The notes beneath the pieces were generated by a model that was not told the DNA's origin, did not search any database, and saw only the letters and a list, made by a program, of their open reading frames with translations. Below, one piece after another: positions 49,041 to 61,104 of a stretch of 64,000 nt of DNA; position 1 is the stretch's first letter; each line of letters opens with the position of its first letter. Made by a program: the position numbers and the translations under genes. The stretch lies in NCBI RefSeq assembly GCF_027887165.1, contig NC_077229.1, positions 368,263,001 to 368,327,000 of the forward strand, given 5' to 3'. The stretch is from Monodelphis domestica. Taxonomy: Eukaryota; Chordata; Mammalia; Didelphimorphia; Didelphidae.

Positions 49041-50690
49041 AATATGTAGTACACCAAATATGAATGATACTTAAGATGCTTCAGGCAGGATAAAGTTCAA
49101 TATGATCTCCTCTTTAATCCTAGTCACTCTATATTAATGAAACCTTATTTATTACTGGCATTTTGGTCTCCTACTTAATTATTCTAAATCATATTAAGCT
49201 TTCAAACTATTTCAACTTCAACTTTTTAATACTCTTCTAAACATTTTCTAAAGTAATGTCATACAAGTTCATGTAAAAACTGAATTTCTTGAAGAAAGCA
49301 AGAATATTTTTCAAGAAATTTTAGCTATAAAAGAGTATATATTTTTAAGTTTCAGAATTTAATACATCTGATTAATGGTTATTCATTATTGTAATATGTC
49401 AGAGTAAATATTTCTTCTTGCATATACAGAGTTCATACAGTTTTTTATACTTTCTCATATATTATTTTCTGAACTAATACAACCATGAAGGATTTCATCC
49501 CTGTAGTATATCATAATGAAGTGACACCAGACCTAGGACTAACTACACTTGTTTTTACCTCTTTTATCCAAAGTCCACTCAGAATAGGCTTTTTTCCAGT
49601 TTCTACTATTGAAATTCTTTTAAATTAATATCTATAATATATTTTCTAATAACTTTTTATTCCAATCAAATAAAGGTAATTTAGTTAGTTAGATTAAAGG
49701 CTAACATTAGAGACTGAAGATGTGGGTAATTCCCTGCCTTTCGCATATAATATGATAGGCATTTACTTGTTCAGTGCCCTAGGAAATGCTAAGGGTTTTT
49801 CCACACTCATAGCTCCTCCACAACAATGAAATCAGGTTTGTATCAAAATAATAAGAAAAAATATTTTTGTAACTGAACAACAATAAATGTTAATTGTGAA
49901 TTTGAAGGCAATTTACAAACATTTTATCTATAAATTTAATTAGGTAAGAGGAATATAACTGGAAAACTAGAGATTTATTTTCATTACTACAATATTCTAA
50001 GGCAGTTATATAATAGAAAGTTTAAAGGTCTAATACATAGTTTCTTTGGAGATGTTATTTTAGGCTTTATGTTATTTTCTTCAACTTGCATCATCATTTC
50101 CTTTCAAAATGCATTTTTAGTGTGGGCACTTAAATTTTTTTATCAGTATCTTTGGAAAACTATATACTCCCAAATGGCCTCATTTACCTGAAAGACATGG
50201 GCAAATATTGTAAGTATATATCTCCATTTAGAAGTATACAGTTATATACAGATTGAGATATATAGAGAAATTGCTTCTATGTTTAATAAAAGAATAATTT
50301 ATTTTAAAGTTATTTCAATAATTTTTCATTTGCATTTCAAAATATATTATCTCTTCTCTTTTTCTTTCTTCCTCTGATTCTCTTTCTTTCTGTCACTCTA
50401 CCCTTCTGCTATTCTGTCTGTGTATGTCTCTCTCTATATATATACATATATACATTTATATGTACATATACAAATATATGTGTACACACATTCATACATA
50501 TAATATTATTCTTTAAAGATTTTGATGAGGAAAGGGCCAATCAAGGTCCATATCTTATATAATTTTGTCTTTCTGGATACCTAGCAAAGTCTTGCACAGA
50601 GTCAAAAGAAAAAAAAAATTAACAAGTTATTTGTCATTGAAGTGAATTTGTCAAATCTTTACTCCATCTGAAATTTATCAGGATATTTTT
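49041..50690. other. Unique AT-rich DNA
   Basis: No recognised gene or repeat, except a possible worn L2 3' end near 50560-50640 and a TA/CATA-rich tract at 50435-50505. Confidence 0.45.
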
Positions 50691-50694
50691 TTAA

Positions 50695-50885
50695 AAGGCA
50701 ACTAGGTGGCTTAGTGTATTGAGAACCAGGCCCAGAAGTAAAAAAGTTCTGTTTTCAAATCTGGTCTCAGACATGTCCTATTTATGTGACCCTGGGCAAG
50801 TCACTTAACCCTCATCATCTAACTCTTGCCACTTTTCTGCCTTGGAATCAATACACAATATTGGTAAGGGTTTCTAAAAAATAAA
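50695..50885 (+). repeat. Marsupial tRNA-derived SINE
   Basis: Head AAGGCAACTAGGTGGCTTAG, box B-like TTTTCAAATC, TGTGACCCTGGGCAAGTCACTTAACC, TTGCCACTTTTCTGCC and an A-rich tail. ATTTTTTTAAAAGG before and CATTTTTAAAAGG after (50894-50906) may be its target duplication. Confidence 0.9.
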
Positions 50886-51158
50886 TAAAGATAGCATTTT
50901 TAAAAGGTAAGTATGAAAATGAGAATATGTATAAAAATAAGCAAAATCAAAATATTTGAAAAAATACCTCCAATCAACAAAAGTTATAGAGTTTCCATCA
51001 AAATCCATCTTTTCCTTCAAGTAACAACTAAGATTTCCTTCTTCATATAAAGGCTTCTTGATTTCCTGCCCCATTCCTTCACCTTAAAATTTTCTCTTTT
51101 CCCTTAACTCTTCTGAGAACCCCTGGGATTACTTTCCCAAACTTGGATTCCTAGTGAT

Positions 51159-51161
51159 GTG

Positions 51162-51218
<57 letters not shown>

Positions 51219-51222
51219 GTGC
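51159..51222. repeat. Compound (TA)n-(GT)n microsatellite
   Basis: Short TA tract followed by about 25 GT units with GC and AT interruptions. Confidence 0.95.
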
Positions 51223-51439
51223 ATATTATCTTCCCTCTGCCAATAGGTATTAAGACCCATTTTACTAAACAGTGTAGATATTTATGTATTTTGAGCCAAT
51301 AACTTTTACATAGAAGATATTAATAATTATTCAATTTAATTAACTTAAGAAATTAAAAAGCAAATATGTGATTTTATTTACTGCCACATATTGAAAAAGT
51401 GGTGATGGTATAGTAGATGGGAATTTGGTCTTGGATGCT

Positions 51440-51700
51440 GTGGGAGTAGAAACACAAAAGAAAAACAACTGCTTGATTATATGGGAAGAAGGGGATATCA
51501 TTGGGGATGTAGACTCTAAATGATCACCCTAAAAAAAACATCAATAACATGGAAATAGATTCTGATCAAGGACACATATAATACCCAGTGGAATTATGCA
51601 TCAGCTACAGGAAGGGTAGCTGATACGTAATTCCACTGGGTATTACATGAAAGTAATTACATTAAAGAATAAGTTCTAAATTGATGAAATAAAATTGAAA
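51440..51700 (+). mobile_element. L1 3' UTR fragment containing a fold-back
   Basis: The plus strand carries GATGTAGACTCTAAATGATCACCCT and GGAAATAGATTCTGATCAAGGACAC. These are the reverse complement of the 3' UTR stretches at 48070-48170, so this is the same L1 subfamily in the opposite direction. ORF2 is absent. The segment contains the inverted repeat at 51575-51649. Confidence 0.83.
51575..51649. repeat. Inverted repeat, 34-bp arms, 7-nt loop
   Basis: Arms 51575-51608 and 51616-51649 match at 31 of 34 positions when one is reverse-complemented; the loop is AGGAAGG. The left arm fits the normal L1 3' UTR order (ACCCAGTGGAATT..CATCAGCTAC). The right arm replaces the G-rich stretch that usually follows. 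Confidence 0.95.
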
Positions 51701-52339
51701 TTTAAAAAAAGAGAAAAAATGAAAAAAATAATTATAGGAGGAAAGAAAAACATTAAGATAATCCAAAGACTCAATCATTGATGTATGTATGACAGTTTTG
51801 ATTTGACAATACAAGAAAAAGTATAAAAAGTTTTTCAGAGATCAATCAGATAAGCAAGGTCACCATTTAGTCTGAGAAAACATTATTTAGACACCTATAC
51901 AAATGCAATGAAAATTTTTAGAGAACTCTACCTTGTTGAGTCAACATTTTAATGCATTATTTTCATTGCATAAATATTGTAAATTTAATAAACATTTTAA
52001 CAATTAAATATCTAAAAATTCAAATGTATTACAACTTTGTAAAAATTATACTTTTCATTTATTAAGCTTAAAATTTCCCTAAAATTTAGCCAATTTAAAA
52101 GTCAACACGAAGATATTCAAAGACATCTCCCCCAGAAATGTTCTTACCAAATGATTAAAAATTATTGTTAATAACAAAAATAAGCAATCAAAATGGCTCA
52201 TTAAGGTAAATTGTGATTTGTAAAGCTCTTCCTCAGCAAGGTGTTTCTCAATCATAATTATGATCTTTTAAAAAATCTATAAGTATTAGCATAGCAATCA
52301 CTTTATAGAAATATTTTTATTGCCAAATGAGGATTATGA
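51701..52339. other. Unique AT-rich DNA
   Basis: No recognised gene or repeat. Confidence 0.4.
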
Positions 52340-52610
52340 TCTGTTTTTTCTGGTTAGCTGATTTTTGGCTATAATCTCAGACCTTCTGATTTCTTGAATA
52401 TCATATTCCAAGGCATTTGCTACTATATTGTGGTAGATGATAAATCTTTTGTCCAGACTGTAGTTATATGGTATTTTAATGGTTTATATTTTACTGCCTG
52501 AAGTAATTTCTCCTTACAATAGGAGCTTTGAAATTTGGCTATGATATTCCTGTGAGTTTTAATACTGTGCTCTCAGATGGTAAACAGTGAATTCTAACTT
52601 TTTTGAAGAA
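52340..52610 (-). pseudogene. Old L1/HAL1 ORF1 C-terminal remnant
   Basis: The minus strand reads THRNIIAKFQSSYCKEKLLQ, YHITTVWTKDLSSTTI and then after a break QMPWNMIFKKSEGLRL. These align with TPRNVIAKFKNFQTKGKI, YHGTTVRITQELAASTL and the MIFQKARELGLQL segment of the ORF1 at 38960-39388. The remainder of ORF1 resumes at 53505. Confidence 0.75.
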
Positions 52611-53504
52611 TATATTTTTAGATTACATTTCAATACCACTTTAAAAATTATTTTAAGATATCTTTTTGATCCATATTCTCTCCACCCCTCCCACAACTCC
52701 CCACTTTACATGATATTATATACTTTCCTTCAAATCTTGGTTGCATTGGTTTAGTTCATGCAAAAATCTTTTTTTAATTTGATGAGGTCAAAGTTATCTA
52801 TTTTACATCTCATAATGTTCCCTGTGTTGTTTGGACCCGAATGTTTTCTCTTATCCATATATCAGACAGTTAAACTATTCCTTGGTATTCTGATTATTTT
52901 TATGTTACCCTCTTTCATTTTTAAATCACATATTTATTTTGTCTTTATTTTGGTGTGATGAGTTCATCTATGTCTCTTTTCTGCCATATTGTTCTCTATA
53001 GTTTTCCCAGTAGTTTTCTTTTTGTCAAAAAAAAATGAGTTCTTCATACAAAAGGGTTTGTCAAACATTCAATTATTATGATAATTTACTGTGGTGTCTT
53101 GAGTGTCTATTGTATTACAATGATCCACTACTCCATTTCATAGAACCAGATTGCTTATTTTTTGAATCTTCATAATACAATTTTAAATCCAGTACATTTA
53201 AATCATTTTCTTTCATTTTTTTCTGTTAATTCACTTGATATTGTTGGCTTTTTGTTCTTCCAGATAAAATTATTTTTCTATCTCCTAAGAGATACCTTTT
53301 GTATAGTTTGATTGTTATGGCATCAAATAGTGAAATTAATTTTGAAAAAAAATTGCCATTTTTATTATATTAACTCAAAATACCTGTGAACAATTGATAT
53401 TTTTCTAATTTTTTTAGATATGGCTTTACGTGAAAATTATTTTTGGTGTGACCATACATTTCCTGGGTTTGTTTTGTATTTCTTCAATTTCTATGTTACT
53501 CTCT
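52611..53504 (-). mobile_element. L1 ORF2 fragment lying inside an ORF1 remnant
   Basis: GGTTGCATTGGTTTAGTTCATGCAAAAATC (52738), TGGTGTGATGAGTTCATC (52951), GTTTTCCCAGTAGTTTTC (53000) and TTGTTCTTCCAGATAAAATTATTTTTC (53250) follow the antisense ORF2 region between RT and C-terminus (compare 34140-34600 and 56330-56830). Its left end has a pyrimidine-rich stretch like an L1 3' UTR. Confidence 0.68.
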
Positions 53505-53700
53505 GGTTCTAGGATATGAGCAATAGGGACAGTTTTCCCTGATATACTCTTATTTATATAGGCTGTTTCATTATGGCATTCATATAATCCCATAATTCTT
53601 AAATATTCTATCTAATCTATTTTCTCCTTCAGTTGTTTTTCAAATGAAAATATTCATATTTTCTTCTATTTTTTTAAACATGCAATTCACTGTGTCAATG
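53505..53700 (-). pseudogene. Old L1/HAL1 ORF1 middle part
   Basis: AGGGACAGTTTTCCCTGATATACTC, CCCATAATTCTTAAATATTCTATC and CATATTTTCTTCTATTTTTTTAAAC match the ORF1 stretch at 39410-39580 (coiled coil to RRM junction). With 52340-52610 it forms one ORF1 split by the ORF2 fragment. Confidence 0.68.
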
Positions 53701-55252
53701 TAAAAAACAAAACAAAACAAAAAAACAAAGAATCTGTTAAAAATTTTCTTGAATTTTTTGCCAAGGTGAGATAAAAGACATTTTCAGAAATGATTTAGAA
53801 AGCAACTTAATTTATAAAATCCTGCAGGTGAGGATAACAAAATCATGATATTTTAAGACATCCAAAGTCTGTATGAGATAAAAACAAGTATATATCTTAG
53901 CCAGAATAATATGTACATATGCAGTTGTTGGAGAAGGGAGAGAACTAGAATTAATGGAGATAAAAATTAATAGAGAAGAACTAATTAATAATAAGAGATA
54001 CAAAGAATATCAAGTATATTCAAGAGGGCTGGTGATTCACAATATGTTGAACATGAAAATATGCATTATGTGATAATATGTAAGGAACCTATATCACATT
54101 ACCTGTCTTTTTGGGGAGAAACAAAAGTGGGAAATAGGGGAAGAATATGGATTGCAAAATATCAGCCAATTTTTAATTTTTCAGTGAATATTTATAATTC
54201 AGAAATCAATAAGAGTCATGACTTAGGTCTTGATTTGTTTCTTGTATAGATTTCAGAATGTAAGGGAAGATGTTGATAATGCATATTCAACCTAAAAGTG
54301 TGAGTGTGCCTATGTTTGTCCCCATAAGAACTAGTAATTAAACATTTACCAGCATGCCACTGTCTCAAGTGACTTAAAGTCATGATTTGTGTGCAAGAAA
54401 TACATAAAGAAGTGCTGTGGAAGTGAAGAGTAGGAGAATGGGAATCAATGTTCTTATGATCAAAAAGTTCAAGTTATTAATACATGATAAAATTCCATGT
54501 AATAATTTTAAGGTCAAAGATGTGGCCATTCAATAGCTGAAACAGCATAGAAATGGCTGCCAAACTACAGTTTAAGAAATTGAAAAAATTTGACTTTAGA
54601 TTGTTACAGTCATTAACATTTATGTGTATTGATGTTGAAAGTGCTGAATGTGATGGTTGCAGATTGTATAGAGAAGTAGATCGATGCCATAGTCATTGAG
54701 GAAAGGGCTAGATAACTGCAAAGATCAGCTGATGGCAGACATAAAAAGTAGGAGGAGAGAGTAATATAAGAATGTCACTAAAATACTGATAAAGAATTGA
54801 AGCTGGCATAAGGTGACTCTATCTTATATTTAAAGACCTTTTATTAGATACATAAAAGGAAAATACAAGTACAGTGTCTGAACACAAGAAAAAACAGTTT
54901 TATGGCATGAACATACTCTATGTAAATATAATTTATATGTGTGCTAATACTAAATTTGACATAATTTCTCAATGTATCATTTTTACAAATGGAGAAACAT
55001 GACATGAGGTTTACCAGGGTGATTCAAAACTAGTTGAAAGACTGGACTGATTATTAAGCATTTAGTTTATTAATGCCAGTATGAAGGTATGCTGTCTAGG
55101 AAAATGCCACCATATTGGATATTTAACTGTTTTATGTTTAAAATGCTAATTAATAACATGGCTAAGTGAATTACTCACTAAAATGTGTAGAAAAATCTAG
55201 GAAAGTTATCATGAAAAAGAAGGACTACAAAATACAATAAAGTAAAATAATG
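53701..55252. other. Mostly unique DNA
   Basis: An (A)n-C simple tract lies at 53701-53730. 54400-54800 has a purine-rich texture that could be a very old LINE, but I cannot place it. No gene recognised. Confidence 0.4.
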
Positions 55253-55709
55253 GCAGAAAAATATTTTTAAACTTTTAAACATTATTTTATTTGTTCATTC
55301 TCAAACATTATTCCTTGGAAACACAGATCATTTTCTGTCCCCCCCCCTCCCACCACCCCTCCCATAGCTGACATGAGATTCCATGTTGTTGGTATTTGCA
55401 TTACAATGTTCATTTAGAGTCTCTCCTCAGTCATGTTCCCTCAACCCCTGTAGTCCAGCACTTGCTTTTCCTCAGTGTTTTTATTCCCACAATTTGTTTT
55501 CTGCTTGTGGATAGTGTTTTTTCTCCTAGATCCCTGCAGAATATTCAGGGACATTGTATTAACACTAATGGAAAAGTCCATTACGCTAGATTGTACCACA
55601 GTGTTTCAGTCACTGTGTACAATGTTTTCTTGGTTCTGCTCGTCTCGCTCTGCATCACTTCCTGGAGGTAGGTCCAGTCTCCATGGAATTCCTTCCTTTT
55701 AGCATAATA

Positions 55710-58700
55710 GTATTGCATGACCAACATATACCACAATTTGTTCAGCCATTCCCCAATTGAAGGACATCACCTCATTTTCCAATTTTTGACCACCACAATG
55801 AGCACAACTATAAATATTCTTGTACAGGTGTTTTTCCTTATTAATTCTTTGGGGTACAAAGCCAGCAGTGATATGGCTGAATCAAAGGACAGGCAGTCTT
55901 TAGTGCCCTTTGGACATAGTTCCAGATTGCCCTCCAGAATGGTTGGATCAATTCACAATTCCACCAGCAATGAATTAATATCCCAACTTGGCCACATCCC
56001 CTCCAACATTCATTACTTTCCTTTGCTGTTATGTTAGCCAATCTTCTAGGTGTGAGTTGATACCTCAGAGTTGTTTTGGTTAGCATCTCTCTGATTTTAA
56101 GAGATTTGGAGCACTTTTTGCATATTCGTATTAATAGTTTTGATATCTTTGTCTGAAAACTGCCTGTTCATGTCCCTCGCCCATTTATCAATTGAAGAAT
56201 GGCTTGTTTTTCTGTACAATTGATTTAGCTCTTTATGAATTTGAGTAAATAAACCTTTGTCAGAGGTTTTTGTTATGAAAATTGTTTCCCAATTTGTTGC
56301 TTCCCTTCTCATTTTGGTTCCATTGGTTTTGTTTGTACAAAAACATTTTAATTTGATATAATCAAAATTGTTTATTTTACATTTTGTGACTCTTTCTATG
56401 TCTTGCTTGGTTTTAAAGTCTTTCTCTTCCCAAAGGTCTAATATGTATACTATTCTGTGTTCACCTAATTTACTTATAGTTTCCTTCTTTATGTTCAAGT
56501 CATTCACCCATTCTGAGTTTATCTTGGTGTAGGGTATGGGGTGTTGATCCAAACCTAATCTCTCCCACACTGTCTTGAAGTTTTTGTCAAATAGTGGGTT
56601 TTTGTCCCAGAAACTGGGGTCTTTGGTTTTTTCATATACTGTTTTGCTGAGGTCACTTACCCTAAGTCTATTCCACTGACTCCTTTCTGTGCCTTAGCCA
56701 GTACCAAATTGTTTTGATGACCACTGCTTTATTATATAGTTTGAGATCTGGGACTGCAAGGACACCTTCCTTTGTATTTTTTTTTCATTATTTCCCTGGA
56801 TATCCTTGATCCTTTATTCTTCCAAATGAACTTTGTTATGTTTTTTTTCTAAATCAGTAAATAAAATTTTTGGAAGTTCAATGGGTATGGCACTACATAG
56901 ATAAATGAGTTTGGGTAGGATGGTCATTTATATTATACTGGCTCGTCCTAAACATGAGCAGTTAATGTTTTTCCAATTGCTCAAGTCTAGTTTTAGTTGT
57001 GTGGAGAGTGTTTTGTAGTTGAGTTCATATAGTGCCTGATTTTGTCTCAGGAAATAGATTCCCAAGAAATGTATTTTGTCTAAGGTGATTTTGAATGGGA
57101 TTTCTCTTTCTAACTCTTGCTGCTGAGCTGTGTGGGAAATATATAGAAATGCTGTTGACTTATGTAGGTTTATTTTGTATCCTTCAACTTTGCTGAAGTT
57201 GTTGATTATTTTGACTAGCTTTTTGGTTGATTCTCTAGGATTCTTTAAGTAGACCATCATATCATCCACAAAGGGTGATAGTTTGGTCTCCTCATTGCCT
57301 ATTTTAATGCCTTCAATTTTTTTTCTTCTCTAATTGCTAGTACTAGTGTTTATAGTACAATGTTAAATAATAGAGGTGATAATTGGCATCCTTATTTCAC
57401 TCCTGATCCTATTGGGAATGCACCTAGTTTATCCCCATTGCAGATGATGTTAGCTAATGGTTTTAGATATATACTGTTTATTATTTTTAGGAACGATTCT
57501 TCCATTTCTATAATTTTTTGTGTTTTCAATAGGAATGGGTGTTGTATTTTATCAAAGGCTTTTTCTGCATCTATTGAGATAATCATGTGATTTTTGTTGG
57601 TTTGCTTGTTATTATGGTCTTATATGGTTGTTTTTCCTAATATTGAACCATTCTTGCATTCCTGGTATGAATCCTACCTGATCGTAGTGGATAACCCTTG
57701 TGATGACTTGCTGAAGTCTTTTTGCTAGTATCCTAATTAAGATTTTTGCGTCTATATTCATTAGGGAGATTGGTCTATAGTTTTCTTTCTCTATTTTTGC
57801 CCTGCCTGGCTTTGGAATCAGTACCATGTTTGTATCATAAAAGGAGTTTGGTAGAACTCCCACTTTGCTTATTATGTCAAAGAGTTTGTATAGTATTGGG
57901 ATTAACTGTTCTTTGAATGTTTGATAGAATTCACTTGTGAATCCATCAGGCCCTGAGGATTTTTTCTTAGGGAATTCTTTGATGGCCTGTTGGATTTCTT
58001 TTTCTAATATGGGATTATTTAAGAATTCTATTTCTTCTTCTGTTATTCTAGGCAGTTTATATTTTTATAGATATTCATCCATATTGCCTAGATTGGTATA
58101 TTTATTGCCATATAATTGGACAAAGTAGTTTTTAATGATTGCCTTAATTTCCTGTTCATTGGAGTTGAGGTCCCCCTTTTCATCTTTGATGCTGTTAATT
58201 TGCTTTTCTTCTTTCCTTTTTTTAATTAGATTGACCAGTACTTTGTCTATTTTGTTTGTTTTTTCAAAGTACCAGCTTCTAGTCTTATTTATTAGTTCAA
58301 CAGTTCTATCACTTTTGATTTTATTAATTTCTCCCTTAATTTTTAGGATCTCTAGTTTGGTTATCTTCTGGGTTTTTTTAATTTGTTTGCTTTCAAATTT
58401 TTTTTATTTGCATTTCCAAATCATTGATCTCTGCCCTCTCTAATTTGTTAATATATGCACTCAGGGATATGAATTTTCCTCTTAGTACTGCTTTGGTTGC
58501 ATCCCATAAGGTTTGGAAGGATGTTTCACTATTGCCATTTTCCTCAATGAAATTGTTAATTGTTTCTATGATTTGTTCTCTTTTTGTACTTTTTGTACTC
58601 AATTTTATTATCAAATATCATTTAACTTCCAATTAATTTTTGATTTGGCTCTCACTGTACCCTTACTGATCATTATTTTAATTGCCTTATGATCTGAAAA

Positions 58701-58930
58701 GGTTGCACTTATTATTTTGGCTTTTCTGCATTTGTATGCCTTTTTGTATTTCTGCATTTGTATGTTTCTGTGACCTAGTGTGTGATCAATCTTTGTGAAT
58801 GTGCCATGTGGTGCTGAGAAGAAAGTGTATTCCTTTTTGTCCCTATTTATTTTTCTCTATATGTCTATTAACTCTAATTTTTCTAGGATTTCATTCACAT
58901 CTTTTACCTCTTTCTTATTTGTTTTTTATT
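55710..58930 (-). pseudogene. L1 ORF2 pseudogene, endonuclease start deleted
   Basis: Read right to left. The last third of the endonuclease is present (58650-58930: YTFFSAPHGTFTKIDHTLGH, FSDHKAIKIM). RT follows with [20 protein letters not shown] (57612-57863), [20 protein letters not shown] (57392-57586) and an FVDD box at 57261-57272 (FADD is usual; aspartates kept). Thumb and connection are at 56097-56570 (WERLGLDQHPIPYTKINSEW). The C-terminal CWRGCGQVGILIHCWWNC at about 55955-56008 is a clean C-x3-C-x7-H-x4-C set. The N-terminal endonuclease with its Asn and Glu is absent. Frames break between segments. Confidence 0.9.
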
Positions 58931-59389
58931 TGATTTATCTAAATTTGGTAGTGGTTGGATCTAGATGTTCTTTCCTCTCAGAGTTGATTTCACTGAAAGT
59001 ATGGTTTATATATTACCAATTTGCTCTCTCTCCCTCTTCTTCTTATAGGAACATTCTTCCCCTCCCCTTCCCATATGTATCTTTGTGTGAGAAAGATTAT
59101 TCTATTTAGTTTTTTTTTCTATTTCTTGAAGTATATTTTAGTACCATCAATGATTCCCCCTCCCTTTTTCTTTCTTTCCCCCCTTTCTCCATATCATTTT
59201 GATACCATGATTTTTCCCTCTGCATGATTCTTCTAACTAGTTTAATGATGCATACAATTTTTAAGTTACACATTATATTTCCCCAAATATTAGTATATAT
59301 AATTTGATATAAATATAATCCTTATAGAAGAGAGTTTGAATAAAAGAAAAATATAACATTTTTCTCCATTTCCCTTTCTTTGATATTTA

Positions 59390-60320
59390 TCTTTTCATGT
59401 TTCTCTTGTTCTTTTTGTTTCTATGTCAAACTTTCCACTGAGTTCTGGTCTTTTCTTTGAAAATACTTGGTACTCTTCTATTTTGTTGAATGCCCATACT
59501 TTCCCCTGGAAGTATATACTCAGTTTTGATGGGTAGTTGATTCTTGGTTGGAGACCCATTTCTCTTGCCTTTCTGAATATCGTGTTCCATGCTTTGCAGT
59601 CTCTTAGTGTGTTCACTGCTAAGTCCTGTGTGATCATTATGGGGGCTCCTCTATATTTGAAGTTCCTCTTCTTGGCTTCTTGTAAGATTTTCTCCTTAGC
59701 TTGGAAGCTCTTGAATTTGGCGATTTGGGGAGTTGTCTTTTGGGGATTAAGTATAGAGGGTGTTCTATGAGCCCTTTCTATTTCTATTTTACCCCCTTGC
59801 TCAAGAACATTAGGGCAATTGTCTTCAATAATCTCTTGTAGTATGTCATCGAGATTTTTGGTTATCTCTGGTTTTTCAGGTAGAGCAATAATTCTTCTGT
59901 TGTTTCTCCTTTCTCTGTTTTCCTAGTCTGTCAGCTTGTCAGAGAGATAATTTATGTTTTCTTCTAATTCCTTAATTTTTTGACTTTGCTTAATTATTTC
60001 TTACTATTTTGCAAGGTCACTGTCTTCCAGTTGCTTAATTCTGGTCTTTAGGGACTGGTTTTGCTTTTCAGATTGGTCTTCCCTTGTGTTAGAGGCTTCC
60101 AGCTCTTTCTACAATTGTGAGGTCTTGTCTGTCAGGCTGTTGACCTTTTTCTGAATTTTTTTCCATTTTTCTTGCCAGAAGGTTTCCATCTTTTGGATAA
60201 GCTCCAATTTGAGTTCTTCCAGAGTTTGTGGATAATTTCCAATTTTTGAGCATGTATTGATTTTGTTTGAATTCCCTTCACTTTCTCTTCTGTCCTGTGC
60301 GTCTTACCTCCATCAAGTTT
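59390..60320 (-). pseudogene. L1 ORF1 pseudogene
   Basis: The RNA-binding C-terminal domain is at 59395-59637 (MITQDLAVNTLRDCKAWNTI, then ARE.GLQPRINYPSKLSIYF and KKRPELSGKFD). The RRM part at 59640-59900 and the coiled coil at 59920-60200 are in other frames with stops. The start is probably near 60300. The same protein family, from a different L1, resumes at 61105. Confidence 0.85.
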
Positions 60321-61104
60321 TCAATAGTCATTTTTTTCCCTTTCTTCTTGGAGGTCTTGGGCAGTGTGAACTATCCCTTCCCCATTGGTGGTTTTCCCTT
60401 TCCTTTTTGGTCAGAGGTCTGGGTGATATGGGTAGGTTTTCTCTCTATTTAATTTGCCTCACACTAGTTCTTCCCAGCCTCTGTGTTTTGTTAGTGTGCC
60501 CACCCCCATACTCTTCTCTCTGGTGAGCAGGAATCTCCTATAAAACTGCTCTGAGGGATGGATCTCTGGTAGTCCCTGTCAGTTTCCAAGGACACTGGAG
60601 TGCCAAACCCCCCACTACAGAGAAGAGCAGAGCTTTGATCTCAGGCCATTTTTACAGTTTCTGGAGACTCCACACTGTTCACAGTTTGCAATGGACCCCG
60701 CAGTCTGCGCGCTCTCCTGTATGCAGGGTTCTCCAATGAAAGCACCCTGAGAGGTATTTTCCTAGTAGTCCTCCTTAGCTCCGAAGGACCCTGGTGTGTG
60801 TGTGCCCCCCTCCCCAAACAGAGAAGTTCCTCACTCACTCACTGTCCCTGGTGAGCTCTCTGAGCCCCTACTCTGATTCTGTGGGGGACATAGGGGAGGA
60901 AGGGCAGCTCAGTGCATGTTTTTGTGCAAGCTTTTCCTCCTTCTTATAGTGTAGAAAGGTTCAGTCCTCACATTACTGTGGTGTACTGGAGAGTCCTTCC
61001 TTTGTTCCAAGCATTATTTTTATGCTCTTTCAGGTAGTGTTTCATTTGGTGCCAGGGAGAGGCTGTGATTCACATCTAGAATGTAGCTATGTTTACCCAG
61101 AAGT
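60321..61104 (-). promoter_or_regulatory. L1 5' UTR (inner copy)
   Basis: GC-richer, non-coding, with CpG-containing GCAGTCTGCGCGCTCTCC at about 60700. It lies between ORF1 and the 5' terminus at 61104, where an L1 internal promoter is expected. Confidence 0.65.

Larger units (their letters stand above)
55265..61104 (-). mobile_element. Long L1 with 3' UTR, ORF2, ORF1 and 5' UTR
   Basis: Minus-strand L1. 3' UTR 55270-55700, ORF2 about 55710-58930, inter-ORF spacer about 58940-59385, ORF1 59390-about 60320, 5' UTR to 61104, where the minus strand begins ACTTCTGGGTAAACATAGC. The same 5' end (ACTTCTGGGTAAGCATGGC) recurs at 63596. It is 5.84 kb long, short mainly because the first part of the endonuclease is missing. 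Beyond 61104 it runs directly into ORF1 of a second L1 without a visible target duplication. Confidence 0.9.

Noticed and set aside
53701..53730. AAAAC-rich tract as an L1 or SINE tail
   Set aside because: It lies at the edge of an ORF1 remnant rather than at a 3' end, with no matching target duplication; treated as a simple repeat.
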